Assembly (NCBI GenBank): GCA_037133475.1
Contig: JBAXOB010000001.1
Coordinates: 186,001-250,000 of the forward strand
Origin: CAIVAT01 sp037133475
Lineage (GTDB): Bacteria > Bacteroidota > Bacteroidia > Bacteroidales > FEN-979
Reading direction: 5' to 3'
Length of the DNA: 64,000 nt
The notes beneath the pieces are model-generated. The model made no database searches. It was not told where the DNA came from and was given only the letters and a program-made list of their open reading frames with translations. A program made the position numbers and the translations under genes. Positions 17,194 through 25,389 of this stretch are shown piece after piece. Every line of letters starts with the position of its first letter. Positions within the stretch are counted from its first letter, which is position 1.

Positions 17194-17727
17194 ATGATCA
17201 TACCGGAAATAACGTTAGTCTCCTTCGGGTATTTCGAAAAGAATCTTCTTGATCAGCTTGGTGAAACGGTCCAGCGTGAATTCCGCAGTTCCATGACCAT
17301 CAAGGAGGGTCATATTGATTTGAGTGAGTTTTATGATCCCGGCCGCAGGCAATACAACGGGAACAACCTGCTGAAACATGTTGACGCCCTGCCCCTATCG
17401 GGGTTCAGTAAAACACTCGGGTTGTTCAATGTCGATATTTATATTCCAATCCTGACCTATATATTCGGACAAGCCTACCTTGGCGGAAGGTCGGGGATTG
17501 CCTCGCTTTACCGCCTTAACAATGAGTGTTACGGATTGAAGGCCGACGAAAGCCTTTTGCTGGAGCGGTTTAAGAAAGAGGTTATTCACGAACTCGGTCA
17601 TACCTTCGGGCTGATCCACTGCAAAAGCCAGTCATGCGTGATGCGCTCAAGTACCTATGTGGAGGATATTGATCAGAAGGATCATTCCCTTTGCCCTGAA
17701 TGCCGGCGGGAGATTTACGGGCCATAG
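17194..17727 (+). CDS. amzA: Archaemetzincin-family zinc metalloprotease
   Basis: A 177-residue protein with the complete archaemetzincin signature near the C-terminus: HELGHTFGLIHC, then CVM with a short spacer, then CPEC. These supply the catalytic zinc site and the extra four-Cys zinc site of the family. Length matches short archaeal and bacterial members. Substrates of this family are unknown. There is no signal peptide, so it should be cytoplasmic. It follows the response regulator by 52 bases on the same strand and may be co-transcribed. Confidence 0.92.
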   Translation: MIIPEITLVSFGYFEKNLLDQLGETVQREFRSSMTIKEGHIDLSEFYDPGRRQYNGNNLLKHVDALPLSGFSKTLGLFNVDIYIPILTYIFGQAYLGGRSGIASLYRLNNECYGLKADESLLLERFKKEVIHELGHTFGLIHCKSQSCVMRSSTYVEDIDQKDHSLCPECRREIYGP

Positions 17728-17948
17728 TCCCATCCCGGTATGGGCAACCCTTGAATAACAAAAATTCAGCGAACGGGGCCAAACACGGAAAATGAAATTT
17801 TTGAAAAGGCCATGGCAAACTTGACCCCGGAATTGGTAGGGTGTTAAAAAAAAGCTTAAAGCCGGCCGGGACAGGATCTTTTTGTTGAAAATCCTGAAAA
17901 TTTAACGCGTTGCCCCTGCTGCCGGATGCCATGTAACCGGATTTTCCC

Positions 17949-17956
17949 TATTTTAG
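17949..17956 (+). promoter_or_regulatory. Near-match -7 element for the thioredoxin-like gene
   Basis: TATTTTAG matches TAnnTTTG at seven of eight positions, 18 bases before the ATG at 17975. Confidence 0.35.
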
Positions 17957-17974
17957 CGCCCAAATCCATTTCAT

Positions 17975-18514
17975 ATGAGCCATCTTGTAAAAACCGCCAT
18001 CCTGCTGATTATGATCAGCTTTCAATTGTCAGTGTCTAACACTTTCGGCCAGGCTCCTGCCAAACCCTATAATGAAAGCCAGGATGCACGCGCCGACCTG
18101 AAAAAAGCCCTGGAGGCGGCTAAAAAGGAGAACAAACATGTACTGATCCAGTTTGGCGGCAACTGGTGCCCGTGGTGCCTGCGTTTCCACGCCATGGTGA
18201 ATGGTACACCGAAACTGGATTCCCTGATGAAGGAAAATTATGTTTACCTGCTGATCAATGTTCCCCATGAAAAATTGAAGCGCGACAACAGTCTCTTCAG
18301 CGAGTTCGGCTATCCCAACCGTTTTGGTTTCCCGGTGTTTGTCATTCTCGATAAAAACGGGAACCGGCTGAATACCCAGGATTCCGACTCCTTCGAGCAT
18401 CCCGATCCCAACGTAAAGGGCTACGACACCACGAAAGTCGCCCGCTTCCTTACCATGTGGACCCCGAAAGCCCTGGCGCCGGCAACCTACCAGACAAAGC
18501 CCGTCAGCCGCTAA
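17975..18514 (+). CDS. Periplasmic thioredoxin-like protein
   Basis: A 179-residue protein with a signal peptide (about 1-25, ending NTFGQ). Its thioredoxin fold has the active-site pair in WCPWC near residues 66-70, inside FGGNWCPWCLRF. The cis-proline region is FGFPVFVILDKNG. It resembles the DUF255/thioredoxin_7 class that handles disulfides or reduces partner proteins in the periplasm. A role in heme-c maturation for the nearby kinase is possible but only a guess from proximity. Confidence 0.85.
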   Translation: MSHLVKTAILLIMISFQLSVSNTFGQAPAKPYNESQDARADLKKALEAAKKENKHVLIQFGGNWCPWCLRFHAMVNGTPKLDSLMKENYVYLLINVPHEKLKRDNSLFSEFGYPNRFGFPVFVILDKNGNRLNTQDSDSFEHPDPNVKGYDTTKVARFLTMWTPKALAPATYQTKPVSR

Positions 18515-18550
18515 CAGATTTCCATTAATGACTGCACAGGTCACGTGGCT

Positions 18551-19078
18551 TCATGTGCCCTTTCCGGGAAATTTATACCCGATCTTCTCCCTGGGTTTTT
18601 CCTCCTCCCGGATCAGTTCTTTGATCGCTTCAAAGACCAGCATGAACTTTTTGTCGTATTTCTCTTCCAGCGAATCAATACGCCTGATCAGCTCTTTATT
18701 GGCATCGATCAACTGCCTGAGGTTCACGAAGGCCCGCATGATGGCAATATTGACCATGATTGCCCTTTTCGATCTTAATACACTCGACAGCATGGCCACC
18801 CCCTGTTCGGTGAAGGCAAAGGGAGGAAATGGTTTAAAACGGCTGTAAATACTGAGGTTGTCACAATTTGTGATAACCTCCTCCCACTCTTCCCTTGTTA
18901 GTTCGAACATAAAATCATCGGGGAACCGGTCTTTGTTTCTTCTTACCTGTTGCTTTAAGACACGGGTTTCCATGCCATACAGTTCTGCAAGGTCAAAATC
19001 AAACATGACTCTTCTGCCCTGCAAAAAGTAGATTTGCCGGGTGAGTTCTTCTGCATTGAATGTCAGTAAAGTTTCCAT
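18551..19078 (-). CDS. ORF6N-domain (phage antirepressor-like) protein
   Basis: A 175-residue protein. The N-terminal half is an ORF6N domain (QIYFLQGRRVMFDFDLAELYGME, then LKQQVRRNKDRFPDDFMFEL, and FTEQGVAMLSSVL). A C-terminal coiled-coil-like stretch follows. Such genes derive from phages and are scattered singly in Bacteroidota genomes. There are no other phage genes around it. Function is unknown; DNA binding is likely. Confidence 0.88.
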   Translation of the reverse strand: METLLTFNAEELTRQIYFLQGRRVMFDFDLAELYGMETRVLKQQVRRNKDRFPDDFMFELTREEWEEVITNCDNLSIYSRFKPFPPFAFTEQGVAMLSSVLRSKRAIMVNIAIMRAFVNLRQLIDANKELIRRIDSLEEKYDKKFMLVFEAIKELIREEEKPREKIGYKFPGKGT

Positions 19079-19145
19079 ACCCTTTTCTGCTTAATCGGAT
19101 AAGAGCGCAAAAGGTAATATGGAAATCCCTGCTTTTTTTCAACAA

Positions 19146-20489
19146 TCAGAAATAGTAGTTGGTGGCGAACAAAACGCGGAAGTTGCCCGTCTCTTTTGAG
19201 TTGGAAACGGTGCCGTTTTTCAGGGTGGTGCCGTAAGCAGCAACCGTGTAGTCAAATTCGGTCGAGAATTTCAATTTTTTTACGGTAAGGCTTAACCTGG
19301 GAGCGACGCGGTAGAGATAGTCGATATTCGCCCCGCGCGAGTAGATTGGCCCTGTGAAGTCGGTTGAAGCCCCCAGGTTTTTACTGAATCCTCCCATGAT
19401 CCCCGGCGACCACTTTTTCCCGTTGGTCTTAAATTCGGCCCAAATGGCGGCCGTATGGATATTGGTATAGTCAACAATGCCGGTTGCCGGGTCTACCACA
19501 CTTTTTACGGCATAGCCGCCGATCATGTTCAACCCGTAGCAGTTTCCCCCATAGAGCACTCCTGCCTTTATGGTAACGGCGGGGAACTGCATCTTGACAA
19601 AAAAGTTGGATGTCAATGATTTAATGGTTGCTGTTGTCTGGTAGTAAGCAACAACCGCATCGGTATGTTTCGGGATGTTGTTGATAACCGTATCATAGGC
19701 GGCTTTTTTAACCACGGTGGTGTTCAGAAGGGGGGTGAGCATCAGGAAATCAATGCTGGCACCCACGAGGAATTCGGTTTTGGCACGTTCATTTTTCAGG
19801 TCGTACTGGACCTGGAAGTTCATCTCCGGAAGTATCGACTGGCGCAGGTATTTCGTACTGGCCCCGTCGGGTCCGGTACTGGTTGCATCGAGTTGGGAAA
19901 CGGCGGCCAGGCTCATTTTCAGATTCCCGAATTGTTGCGTTACCCTTACCTGCGGGCTTCGGCCAAAGGCAAGGAAAGGGGCGCCGGTGTTGAGTGAGAT
20001 GGTTTCGGGGAAACAGCCGGTGACAAACAGCGGGTGCCAGTACTGCCCGATCAGCAGCTCCGTGCGGGTCCAGTTCAACCTCACGTAAGCATGACGCAGC
20101 CTGAAGGAGTTGATGCTGGCGGGGGCATTGCCGTAGAATTCCCCCTCGATAAAGCCCGAAGTTTTTGCCTTGAATATGTCGGGCCCGGTGATGTTGCCGG
20201 TAAGCCGGGTGAGGATGCTGAGGATGTCGAAAGTACCCTTTGCGTTGATATCCTTGCCGTTGGCATCGGGTTTAACCACGTCGGGATAAAACAGCCAGTC
20301 GCCGTCGCGGGCCATCACGGTTTGCCGGGTGTCATAAAACATGTCGGTATTGACGAATCCTGAAAAATTGATCCCGAAAACCGGGGGTTTCGGATCGGGG
20401 GGAGTTGTCACAGGTTCCTTGGTTTGTGCAAGGGCAGCATTGCAAACCATCATCATGCAGAGAACGGAAGTCAGTAGGTTTTTTTTCAT
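19146..20489 (-). CDS. Outer-membrane porin-like beta-barrel (DcaP-like)
   Basis: The start at 20489 is chosen because it begins the signal peptide MKKNLLTSVLCMMMV, giving 447 residues; an earlier ATG at 20534 would add 15 residues. The mature protein begins with a Pro-rich stretch, then FGINFSGFVNTDMFYD and repeated amphipathic strands with aromatic ends, and ends with FRVLFATNYYF, a typical C-terminal barrel strand. It resembles the DcaP porin family that admits small organic acids. Substrate is unknown. Confidence 0.75.
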   Translation of the reverse strand: MKKNLLTSVLCMMMVCNAALAQTKEPVTTPPDPKPPVFGINFSGFVNTDMFYDTRQTVMARDGDWLFYPDVVKPDANGKDINAKGTFDILSILTRLTGNITGPDIFKAKTSGFIEGEFYGNAPASINSFRLRHAYVRLNWTRTELLIGQYWHPLFVTGCFPETISLNTGAPFLAFGRSPQVRVTQQFGNLKMSLAAVSQLDATSTGPDGASTKYLRQSILPEMNFQVQYDLKNERAKTEFLVGASIDFLMLTPLLNTTVVKKAAYDTVINNIPKHTDAVVAYYQTTATIKSLTSNFFVKMQFPAVTIKAGVLYGGNCYGLNMIGGYAVKSVVDPATGIVDYTNIHTAAIWAEFKTNGKKWSPGIMGGFSKNLGASTDFTGPIYSRGANIDYLYRVAPRLSLTVKKLKFSTEFDYTVAAYGTTLKNGTVSNSKETGNFRVLFATNYYF

Positions 20490-20558
20490 TGGGCGCTGGT
20501 TAAGGTACAGACTGCAAAATAAGCCAAATTTCACGGTTTTATAAAATCGAATTTAACT

Positions 20559-20566
20559 TAACTTTG
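20559..20566 (+). promoter_or_regulatory. -7 promoter element for the Pat-like gene
   Basis: TAACTTTG is a perfect TAnnTTTG match, 38 bases before the ATG at 20604. Confidence 0.55.
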
Positions 20567-20603
20567 CGTTGCAATTCGCTATTTCACCATCCCGGTATCT
20601 GCC

Positions 20604-23288
20604 ATGAATATCCACAAACTCAACAACATCTTCAATCCGCAGCGGATTGTTCTTGTCGGCGTGACCACCAATCCCAACAGTGTAAGCGGAAAGGTGCTCA
20701 TCAACCTTGTCAGCGGAGGGTTCCGCGGGGTGGTCTATCCTGTGAACCCCGACCATGAAGCGGTGATGGGGATTCCCTGTTACCCGGATGTTTGCTCCCT
20801 GCCCAAAGTTCCCGACCTTGCGATCATCTGCTCCCCGGCCGAAAAGGTGCCTTCGGTGATCAGGGAATGCGGCGAATCCGGCATCAGGGGGATCATTATC
20901 ATATCGGCCGGCTTCAAAGAGATCGGGGAAGAGGGTAAAAAGCTTGAAGAGGCGATAAAATCGGAAATCCGCAAATTTGAGGGAATGCGGGTGATCGGGC
21001 CGAATTGCCTGGGGATCATCGTTCCCGGTTTGAAACTCAACGCCTCCTTTGCCTCCGACATGCCCAAGCCCGGCAATATTGCCTTCATTTCGCAGTCAGG
21101 GGCCTTATGTACCTCCGTGCTCGACTGGGCCATGGAGGGAAAGATCGGCTTTTCGCAGTTTGTCTCCATCGGGAACAGCATTGATGTGGGATTCGGCGAC
21201 CTGATCGACTATTTCGGGGAGGATGAGAACACCCATTGCATCATCCTCTATATTGAATCGATACAGAACCCACGGAATTTCATGACAGCCGCCAGGGCAT
21301 TTGCAAGGAAGAAGCCCATTATCGTTTACAAGGCAGGGCGGTTCCCCGAATCGGCCCAGGTTGCCGCTTCGCACACCGGGGCGATGGCATCGGAAGACGC
21401 CGTCTATGACGCAGCCTTTCAGCGGGCCGGACTGGCCCGGGTTTATGAGATCGGGGATATTTTCAGCGTTGCCGAGCTGATCGGCCGGGGCCGTTTTCCG
21501 CAGGGTCCGCGGCTGGGGATCGTCACCAACGCCGGCGGCCCGGGGGTGATGGCCACCGATGCCCTGATCGCCGCAAGTGGCCACCTGGCAGAACTTTCCG
21601 AAGAGACCATGACCCTGCTGAACGAAAACCTGCCGCAGTTCTGGTCGCACGGCAACCCCGTGGATGTGCTGGGCGACGCCCGCGCCAAACGTATCGCAAA
21701 GGCCACCCAAATCGTATTGGCTGACAAAGGTGTTGATGCTGTCCTGGTCATCCTGACACCGCAGGCGATGACCAACCCGAATGCCACGGCCAGGGAGATC
21801 AGCGCGCTGGCAGCGACCACCCAAAAACCGATCCTGGCCGCCTGGCTGGGCGGACAAAGCATGCATGAGGCGGATGATATCCTCGTGGAAAGCGGCATCC
21901 CATCCTACAAAACCCCCGAACAGGCCATCCGTGCCTTTATGACCATGGTGGCCTATAACCGCAACCTGGCAACGCTCTATGAAACGCCCAGGGACATCCC
22001 TGTCGAATTTTCATTGAACCGCCGCCAACTGCGTGAGGCCTTCGGCAGGATGATCGCCGGGCAGGGAAACATACTTCCTGAGGATCTCTCCAAATCGATG
22101 CTGGAGAACTTCGGGATCTCCACCACAAGACCCTTCCTGGCCGTCAGCGCCGGGGATGCCGTGACGATTTCCGACCGGATCGGGTACCCTGTGGTGCTGA
22201 AGATCCATTCACCCGACATCACCCATAAGTCGGATGTCGGCGGAGTGCAGCTTAACCTGGGCACTGAAAAAATGGTTCGGGCCGCCTGGGAGCGGATCAT
22301 GGAATCTGTTTCGGCCCGTCAGCCCGCGGCCCGCATTGAAGGGCTTACCGTTCAAAAGATGGTCCAGCCGAAAGAGGCGGTGGAGATGATCCTGGGCATT
22401 AAAAAAGACAGTGTTTTCGGCACCGTACTGATGGTGGGGATGGGCGGTTTGACGGCAGAATTGTTTGGCGACAAGGCACTGGGGTTCCCACCACTGAATG
22501 AATGTCTTGCCCGCCACATGATCGAATCGCTGAAAATCTATCCCCTGCTGAAGGGCTACCGCGGCGCCCCGCCCAAAAGCATCGACAAGCTGATCCAGGT
22601 ATTGATACGGTTGTCCTACCTGGCGGCGGATTACCCGGAAATCACAGAACTCGACATCAATCCACTGCTGGTTACGCAGGATGATGCGATTGCGCTTGAC
22701 GCCCGTATCGTCGTGGATCCGGCCATCCGGTGGCGCGCGGAGGATCCCTATTTTCACCTTGCCCTGCATCCCTACCCCGAAAAATATGTTCGGTCAACAG
22801 TACTGCAGGATGGTACCGAGGTGCTGCTCAGGCCCATCAAACCGGAGGATGAACCGATGTGGCTCGAGATGCTGGGCTCCTGTTCCAAAGAATCATTGTA
22901 CAGCCGGTTTCGCTATTTCTTCCATTGGGAAACCCATGAGGTGGCCACCCGTTATTGCTATATCGACTATGACCGCGAAATCGCCATTGTTGCCGAAATC
23001 GTCGAAAACGGTGAAAAAAAGCTGATCGGGGTGGGCCGGCTGGTGGCTGATCCTGATCATGAAACCGTCGAATACGCCGTGCTGATCGTGGATGCCTGGC
23101 AGCAAAAGGATCTCGGTAAAATCCTTACCGATTTTTGCCTCGAAGTGGCCGAAGGAGGAAAACTGAAGAAAATTGTAGCCCAAACCACCACCGATAACAA
23201 GCGGATGATCGCCGTTTTCCAGAAAAGGGGCTTCGACGTAAGAATCAACAACCATGATTCAACCGTTGATGTTGTAAAAGTTTTATAA
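20604..23288 (+). CDS. Fused ADP-forming acyl-CoA synthetase-like/GNAT protein (Pat-like)
   Basis: An 894-residue cytoplasmic protein. A CoA-binding Rossmann domain comes first (residues 8-135), then a succinyl-CoA-ligase-like domain containing SHTGAMAS near residue 255. An ATP-grasp domain occupies about 475-705 and a C-terminal GNAT acetyltransferase about 725-894. The order is that of the Pat protein lysine acetyltransferases and related ADP-forming acetate-CoA ligases. In ligases the His of the SHTG motif is, as I recall, the phosphorylated one, so ligase activity may remain. Likely roles are acetylation of acyl-CoA synthetases or acyl-CoA to ATP conversion. Confidence 0.92.
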   Translation: MNIHKLNNIFNPQRIVLVGVTTNPNSVSGKVLINLVSGGFRGVVYPVNPDHEAVMGIPCYPDVCSLPKVPDLAIICSPAEKVPSVIRECGESGIRGIIIISAGFKEIGEEGKKLEEAIKSEIRKFEGMRVIGPNCLGIIVPGLKLNASFASDMPKPGNIAFISQSGALCTSVLDWAMEGKIGFSQFVSIGNSIDVGFGDLIDYFGEDENTHCIILYIESIQNPRNFMTAARAFARKKPIIVYKAGRFPESAQVAASHTGAMASEDAVYDAAFQRAGLARVYEIGDIFSVAELIGRGRFPQGPRLGIVTNAGGPGVMATDALIAASGHLAELSEETMTLLNENLPQFWSHGNPVDVLGDARAKRIAKATQIVLADKGVDAVLVILTPQAMTNPNATAREISALAATTQKPILAAWLGGQSMHEADDILVESGIPSYKTPEQAIRAFMTMVAYNRNLATLYETPRDIPVEFSLNRRQLREAFGRMIAGQGNILPEDLSKSMLENFGISTTRPFLAVSAGDAVTISDRIGYPVVLKIHSPDITHKSDVGGVQLNLGTEKMVRAAWERIMESVSARQPAARIEGLTVQKMVQPKEAVEMILGIKKDSVFGTVLMVGMGGLTAELFGDKALGFPPLNECLARHMIESLKIYPLLKGYRGAPPKSIDKLIQVLIRLSYLAADYPEITELDINPLLVTQDDAIALDARIVVDPAIRWRAEDPYFHLALHPYPEKYVRSTVLQDGTEVLLRPIKPEDEPMWLEMLGSCSKESLYSRFRYFFHWETHEVATRYCYIDYDREIAIVAEIVENGEKKLIGVGRLVADPDHETVEYAVLIVDAWQQKDLGKILTDFCLEVAEGGKLKKIVAQTTTDNKRMIAVFQKRGFDVRINNHDSTVDVVKVL

Positions 23289-23327
23289 TAAAAATTCACA
23301 AATCCCGTTTTAAAAAAAATATCAAAC

Positions 23328-23852
23328 ATGAACAGAAACAAAACCCTTGGATTATCTCTCGTTGCCATTGCGCTCTTTTTAATGACCGCCTGTGCTGTTG
23401 TACCCCATCCGAATGAAAAAATAATCGTTGGCCTGTGGAAACCTGTAAAGGTTGAGCGGGTTATCGACTCCTCCGCCCTGCTGGCAGCTCATCCGCATGC
23501 CGGAGATACCACTGCAAAAGCTGCGGTACCGGGCAAACCCGGTGCACCAGGCAAAGCAGGAGAAGCAGGCGCAGCCGCCCGGAGAGGGGCAAACCTGGAA
23601 CACCTTCAGCAAATTGAAATGCGCGCCACCCTTGAAATTTTTGCCAATAAAACCGCCATCAAGCACTACCCCGGGAAACCGCTCAACGCCACCTGGAAAA
23701 TGAAGGGCAAGGGAACGCGGATCGTAGCCAAGAACCTGGCGACCAAATCGAAATTCGTAATCGATATCGAAGATATCAGCCAGGACCGCCTGGTGATCAT
23801 GGAACATGCCCAGTCGGTCGATGTAAGGGTTACCTACGAACGGCAGAAATAA
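23328..23852 (+). CDS. Lipoprotein with a short collagen-like stretch (lipocalin-like C-terminus)
   Basis: A 174-residue lipoprotein with lipobox LMTAC (Cys22). A linker between about residues 66 and 85 contains five Gly-X-Y triplets (GKPGAPGKAGEAG). The C-terminal part (MRATLEIFANKTAIKHYP and TWKMKGKGTRIVAKN) resembles the small lipocalin-like lipoproteins of Bacteroidota. It begins 39 bases after the Pat-like gene. A strong terminator follows. Confidence 0.75.
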   Translation: MNRNKTLGLSLVAIALFLMTACAVVPHPNEKIIVGLWKPVKVERVIDSSALLAAHPHAGDTTAKAAVPGKPGAPGKAGEAGAAARRGANLEHLQQIEMRATLEIFANKTAIKHYPGKPLNATWKMKGKGTRIVAKNLATKSKFVIDIEDISQDRLVIMEHAQSVDVRVTYERQK

Positions 23853-23976
23853 AATCTGAAAATATTGCCCGAATAATCCCGGCAGCCTGCGGCACTCCGG
23901 TTCAGTCTCAAAGCCATGAGGTGTTGCAACGGCAACGAAGATCACGCTTATCAGGTAATTTCGTCACAAAAAAAAC

Positions 23977-23999
23977 AATCCCGGAATGTTGCCGGGATT
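23977..23999 (+). terminator. Rho-independent terminator
   Basis: AATCCCGG and CCGGGATT form an 8-bp stem around a 7-nt loop, followed by A and seven T. It ends the Pat-like/lipoprotein transcript just before the TetR promoter. Confidence 0.85.
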
Positions 24000-24010
24000 A
24001 TTTTTTTATT

Positions 24011-24034
24011 TATTTTTGACCGACCGTTCATTCA
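24011..24034 (+). promoter_or_regulatory. -7 element overlapped by a TetR-type operator
   Basis: TATTTTTG (24011-24018) is a perfect -7 element. The imperfect palindrome TGACCGACCGTTCATTCA (24017-24034, six of nine pairs match) overlaps it and ends six bases before the TetR start codon. This arrangement fits autorepression by the TetR protein. Binding is inferred from position and shape. Confidence 0.55.
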
Positions 24035-24040
24035 TAAAAT

Positions 24041-24616
24041 ATGAGTCCAAGAACTAGCGAGCAATTTGAAGGGATTAGGGAGGCAAAACGCCGGCAGATA
24101 CTCGATGCGGCGATTGCCTGTTTTGCCACGACAGGATTCCATGCCGTTACCATCAGTGAACTGGCCCGGCATGCCGGTATTTCAAAGGGGCTGATGTACA
24201 ACTATTTTGAAAGCAAGGATGAGCTGCTGAAGTGCATCTTCAGGGAGGTCATGCAGGAGATGATGCAGCTGATCGATCCCGGCCAGGCGGGGGAGATCGA
24301 CAGGCAGAGCCTGCTGCAATATTTCGAAAAGCTCATCGCCCACCTGAAATCCAACCTGATGTTATGGAAGATGTACATGGCCATCTTCAGCCAGCCGGCC
24401 GTACAGCAGATCCTGGCGGTTGAAATCCAGGAGGCGTCGAAAAGCCCGCTGGAGATGGTGGAGCGATATTTTAAAACCCATCGTTTCAAAGAGCCCGACC
24501 TTGAGGTGGCCTTTATCAGCACCCTGATCAGCGGGGTGACCTATGAATATATCGCCGACCCGGAACATTACCCGATCGACCGCATCAAGGAACGCATTAT
24601 CAGCCTGTACCAGTAA
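24041..24616 (+). CDS. TetR/AcrR-family transcriptional regulator
   Basis: A 191-residue repressor. The N-terminal TetR helix-turn-helix is clear (RRQILDAAIACFATTGF, then ISELARHAGISKGLMYNYFESKDEL, residues 17-62). The C-terminal ligand domain is diverged. It starts directly after its likely operator and is 18 bases from the LolA-like gene, so it probably controls the six-gene export operon that follows. The inducer is unknown. Confidence 0.94.
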   Translation: MSPRTSEQFEGIREAKRRQILDAAIACFATTGFHAVTISELARHAGISKGLMYNYFESKDELLKCIFREVMQEMMQLIDPGQAGEIDRQSLLQYFEKLIAHLKSNLMLWKMYMAIFSQPAVQQILAVEIQEASKSPLEMVERYFKTHRFKEPDLEVAFISTLISGVTYEYIADPEHYPIDRIKERIISLYQ

Positions 24617-24634
24617 AATCCGACAAAAGAGACC

Positions 24635-25384
24635 ATGAAGAAGCTACTCATTTCATTCCTGGCGCTGGCAGCCTTTCCCGGCATTCAGGCACAGGATCTG
24701 AGCGCGAAAGAGATCATCCGCCGCGCCGACGACAAAACCCGGGGGCTGACCAGCCAGGGCACCATGACCATGACCGTGGTAAGGCCCGACTGGTCGAGAA
24801 CCATCACCATGAAAACCTGGTCGAAAAGCAGGGAATATTCCCTGGTGCTGATCACGGCCCCGGCAAAGGACAGGGGGGAGGTCTTCCTGAAGATAAAGAC
24901 CGAGATGTGGAACTGGGTTCCCTCCATCGACAAGACCATAAAAATCCCCCCGTCGATGATGCTCCAGTCGTGGATGGGTTCCGACTTTACCAACGACGAC
25001 CTTGTCAAACAATCATCCATTGTGGTTGATTACACCCATAAGTTGCTGGGAAGGGAGATGGTCAGGGAGATGGATTGTTACAAGATAGAGCTGATCCCCC
25101 TGCCCGATGCTGCCGTGGTTTGGGGAAAGGTGATCATGTGGATCACGGTGAAGGGATTTGACCAGTGGAGAGCCGAATATTACGACGAGGACAACACCCT
25201 GGTGAATGTATCCAACAGCTACGAAATCAGGAAGATGGGCGACCGTGACATTCCCACGCGGATCGAAATGGAGCCAAAGACCAAAAAGGGGCAAAAAACG
25301 GTGATGCATATTGACGAGATGAAGTTCAACACAGCCCTGGATGAGCGCTTCTTTTCCCAGCAGAACATGAAAAAAATAAGATAG
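24635..25384 (+). CDS. LolA-like outer-membrane lipoprotein-sorting protein
   Basis: A 249-residue periplasmic protein with a signal peptide (about 1-19, ending IQAQ). The motif ADDKTRGLTSQGTMTM and repeated beta strands with SREYSLVLITAPAKDRG are typical of the LolA-like (DUF1329-near) family found beside FtsX-type permeases. It may carry lipids or lipoproteins from the inner-membrane ABC complex encoded next to it (5-base gap) to the outer membrane. Confidence 0.85.
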   Translation: MKKLLISFLALAAFPGIQAQDLSAKEIIRRADDKTRGLTSQGTMTMTVVRPDWSRTITMKTWSKSREYSLVLITAPAKDRGEVFLKIKTEMWNWVPSIDKTIKIPPSMMLQSWMGSDFTNDDLVKQSSIVVDYTHKLLGREMVREMDCYKIELIPLPDAAVVWGKVIMWITVKGFDQWRAEYYDEDNTLVNVSNSYEIRKMGDRDIPTRIEMEPKTKKGQKTVMHIDEMKFNTALDERFFSQQNMKKIR

Positions 25385-25389
25385 GCACT

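Noticed and set aside
18551..19078. Prophage
   Set aside because: Only one phage-like gene, with no integrase, structural genes or attachment repeats around it.
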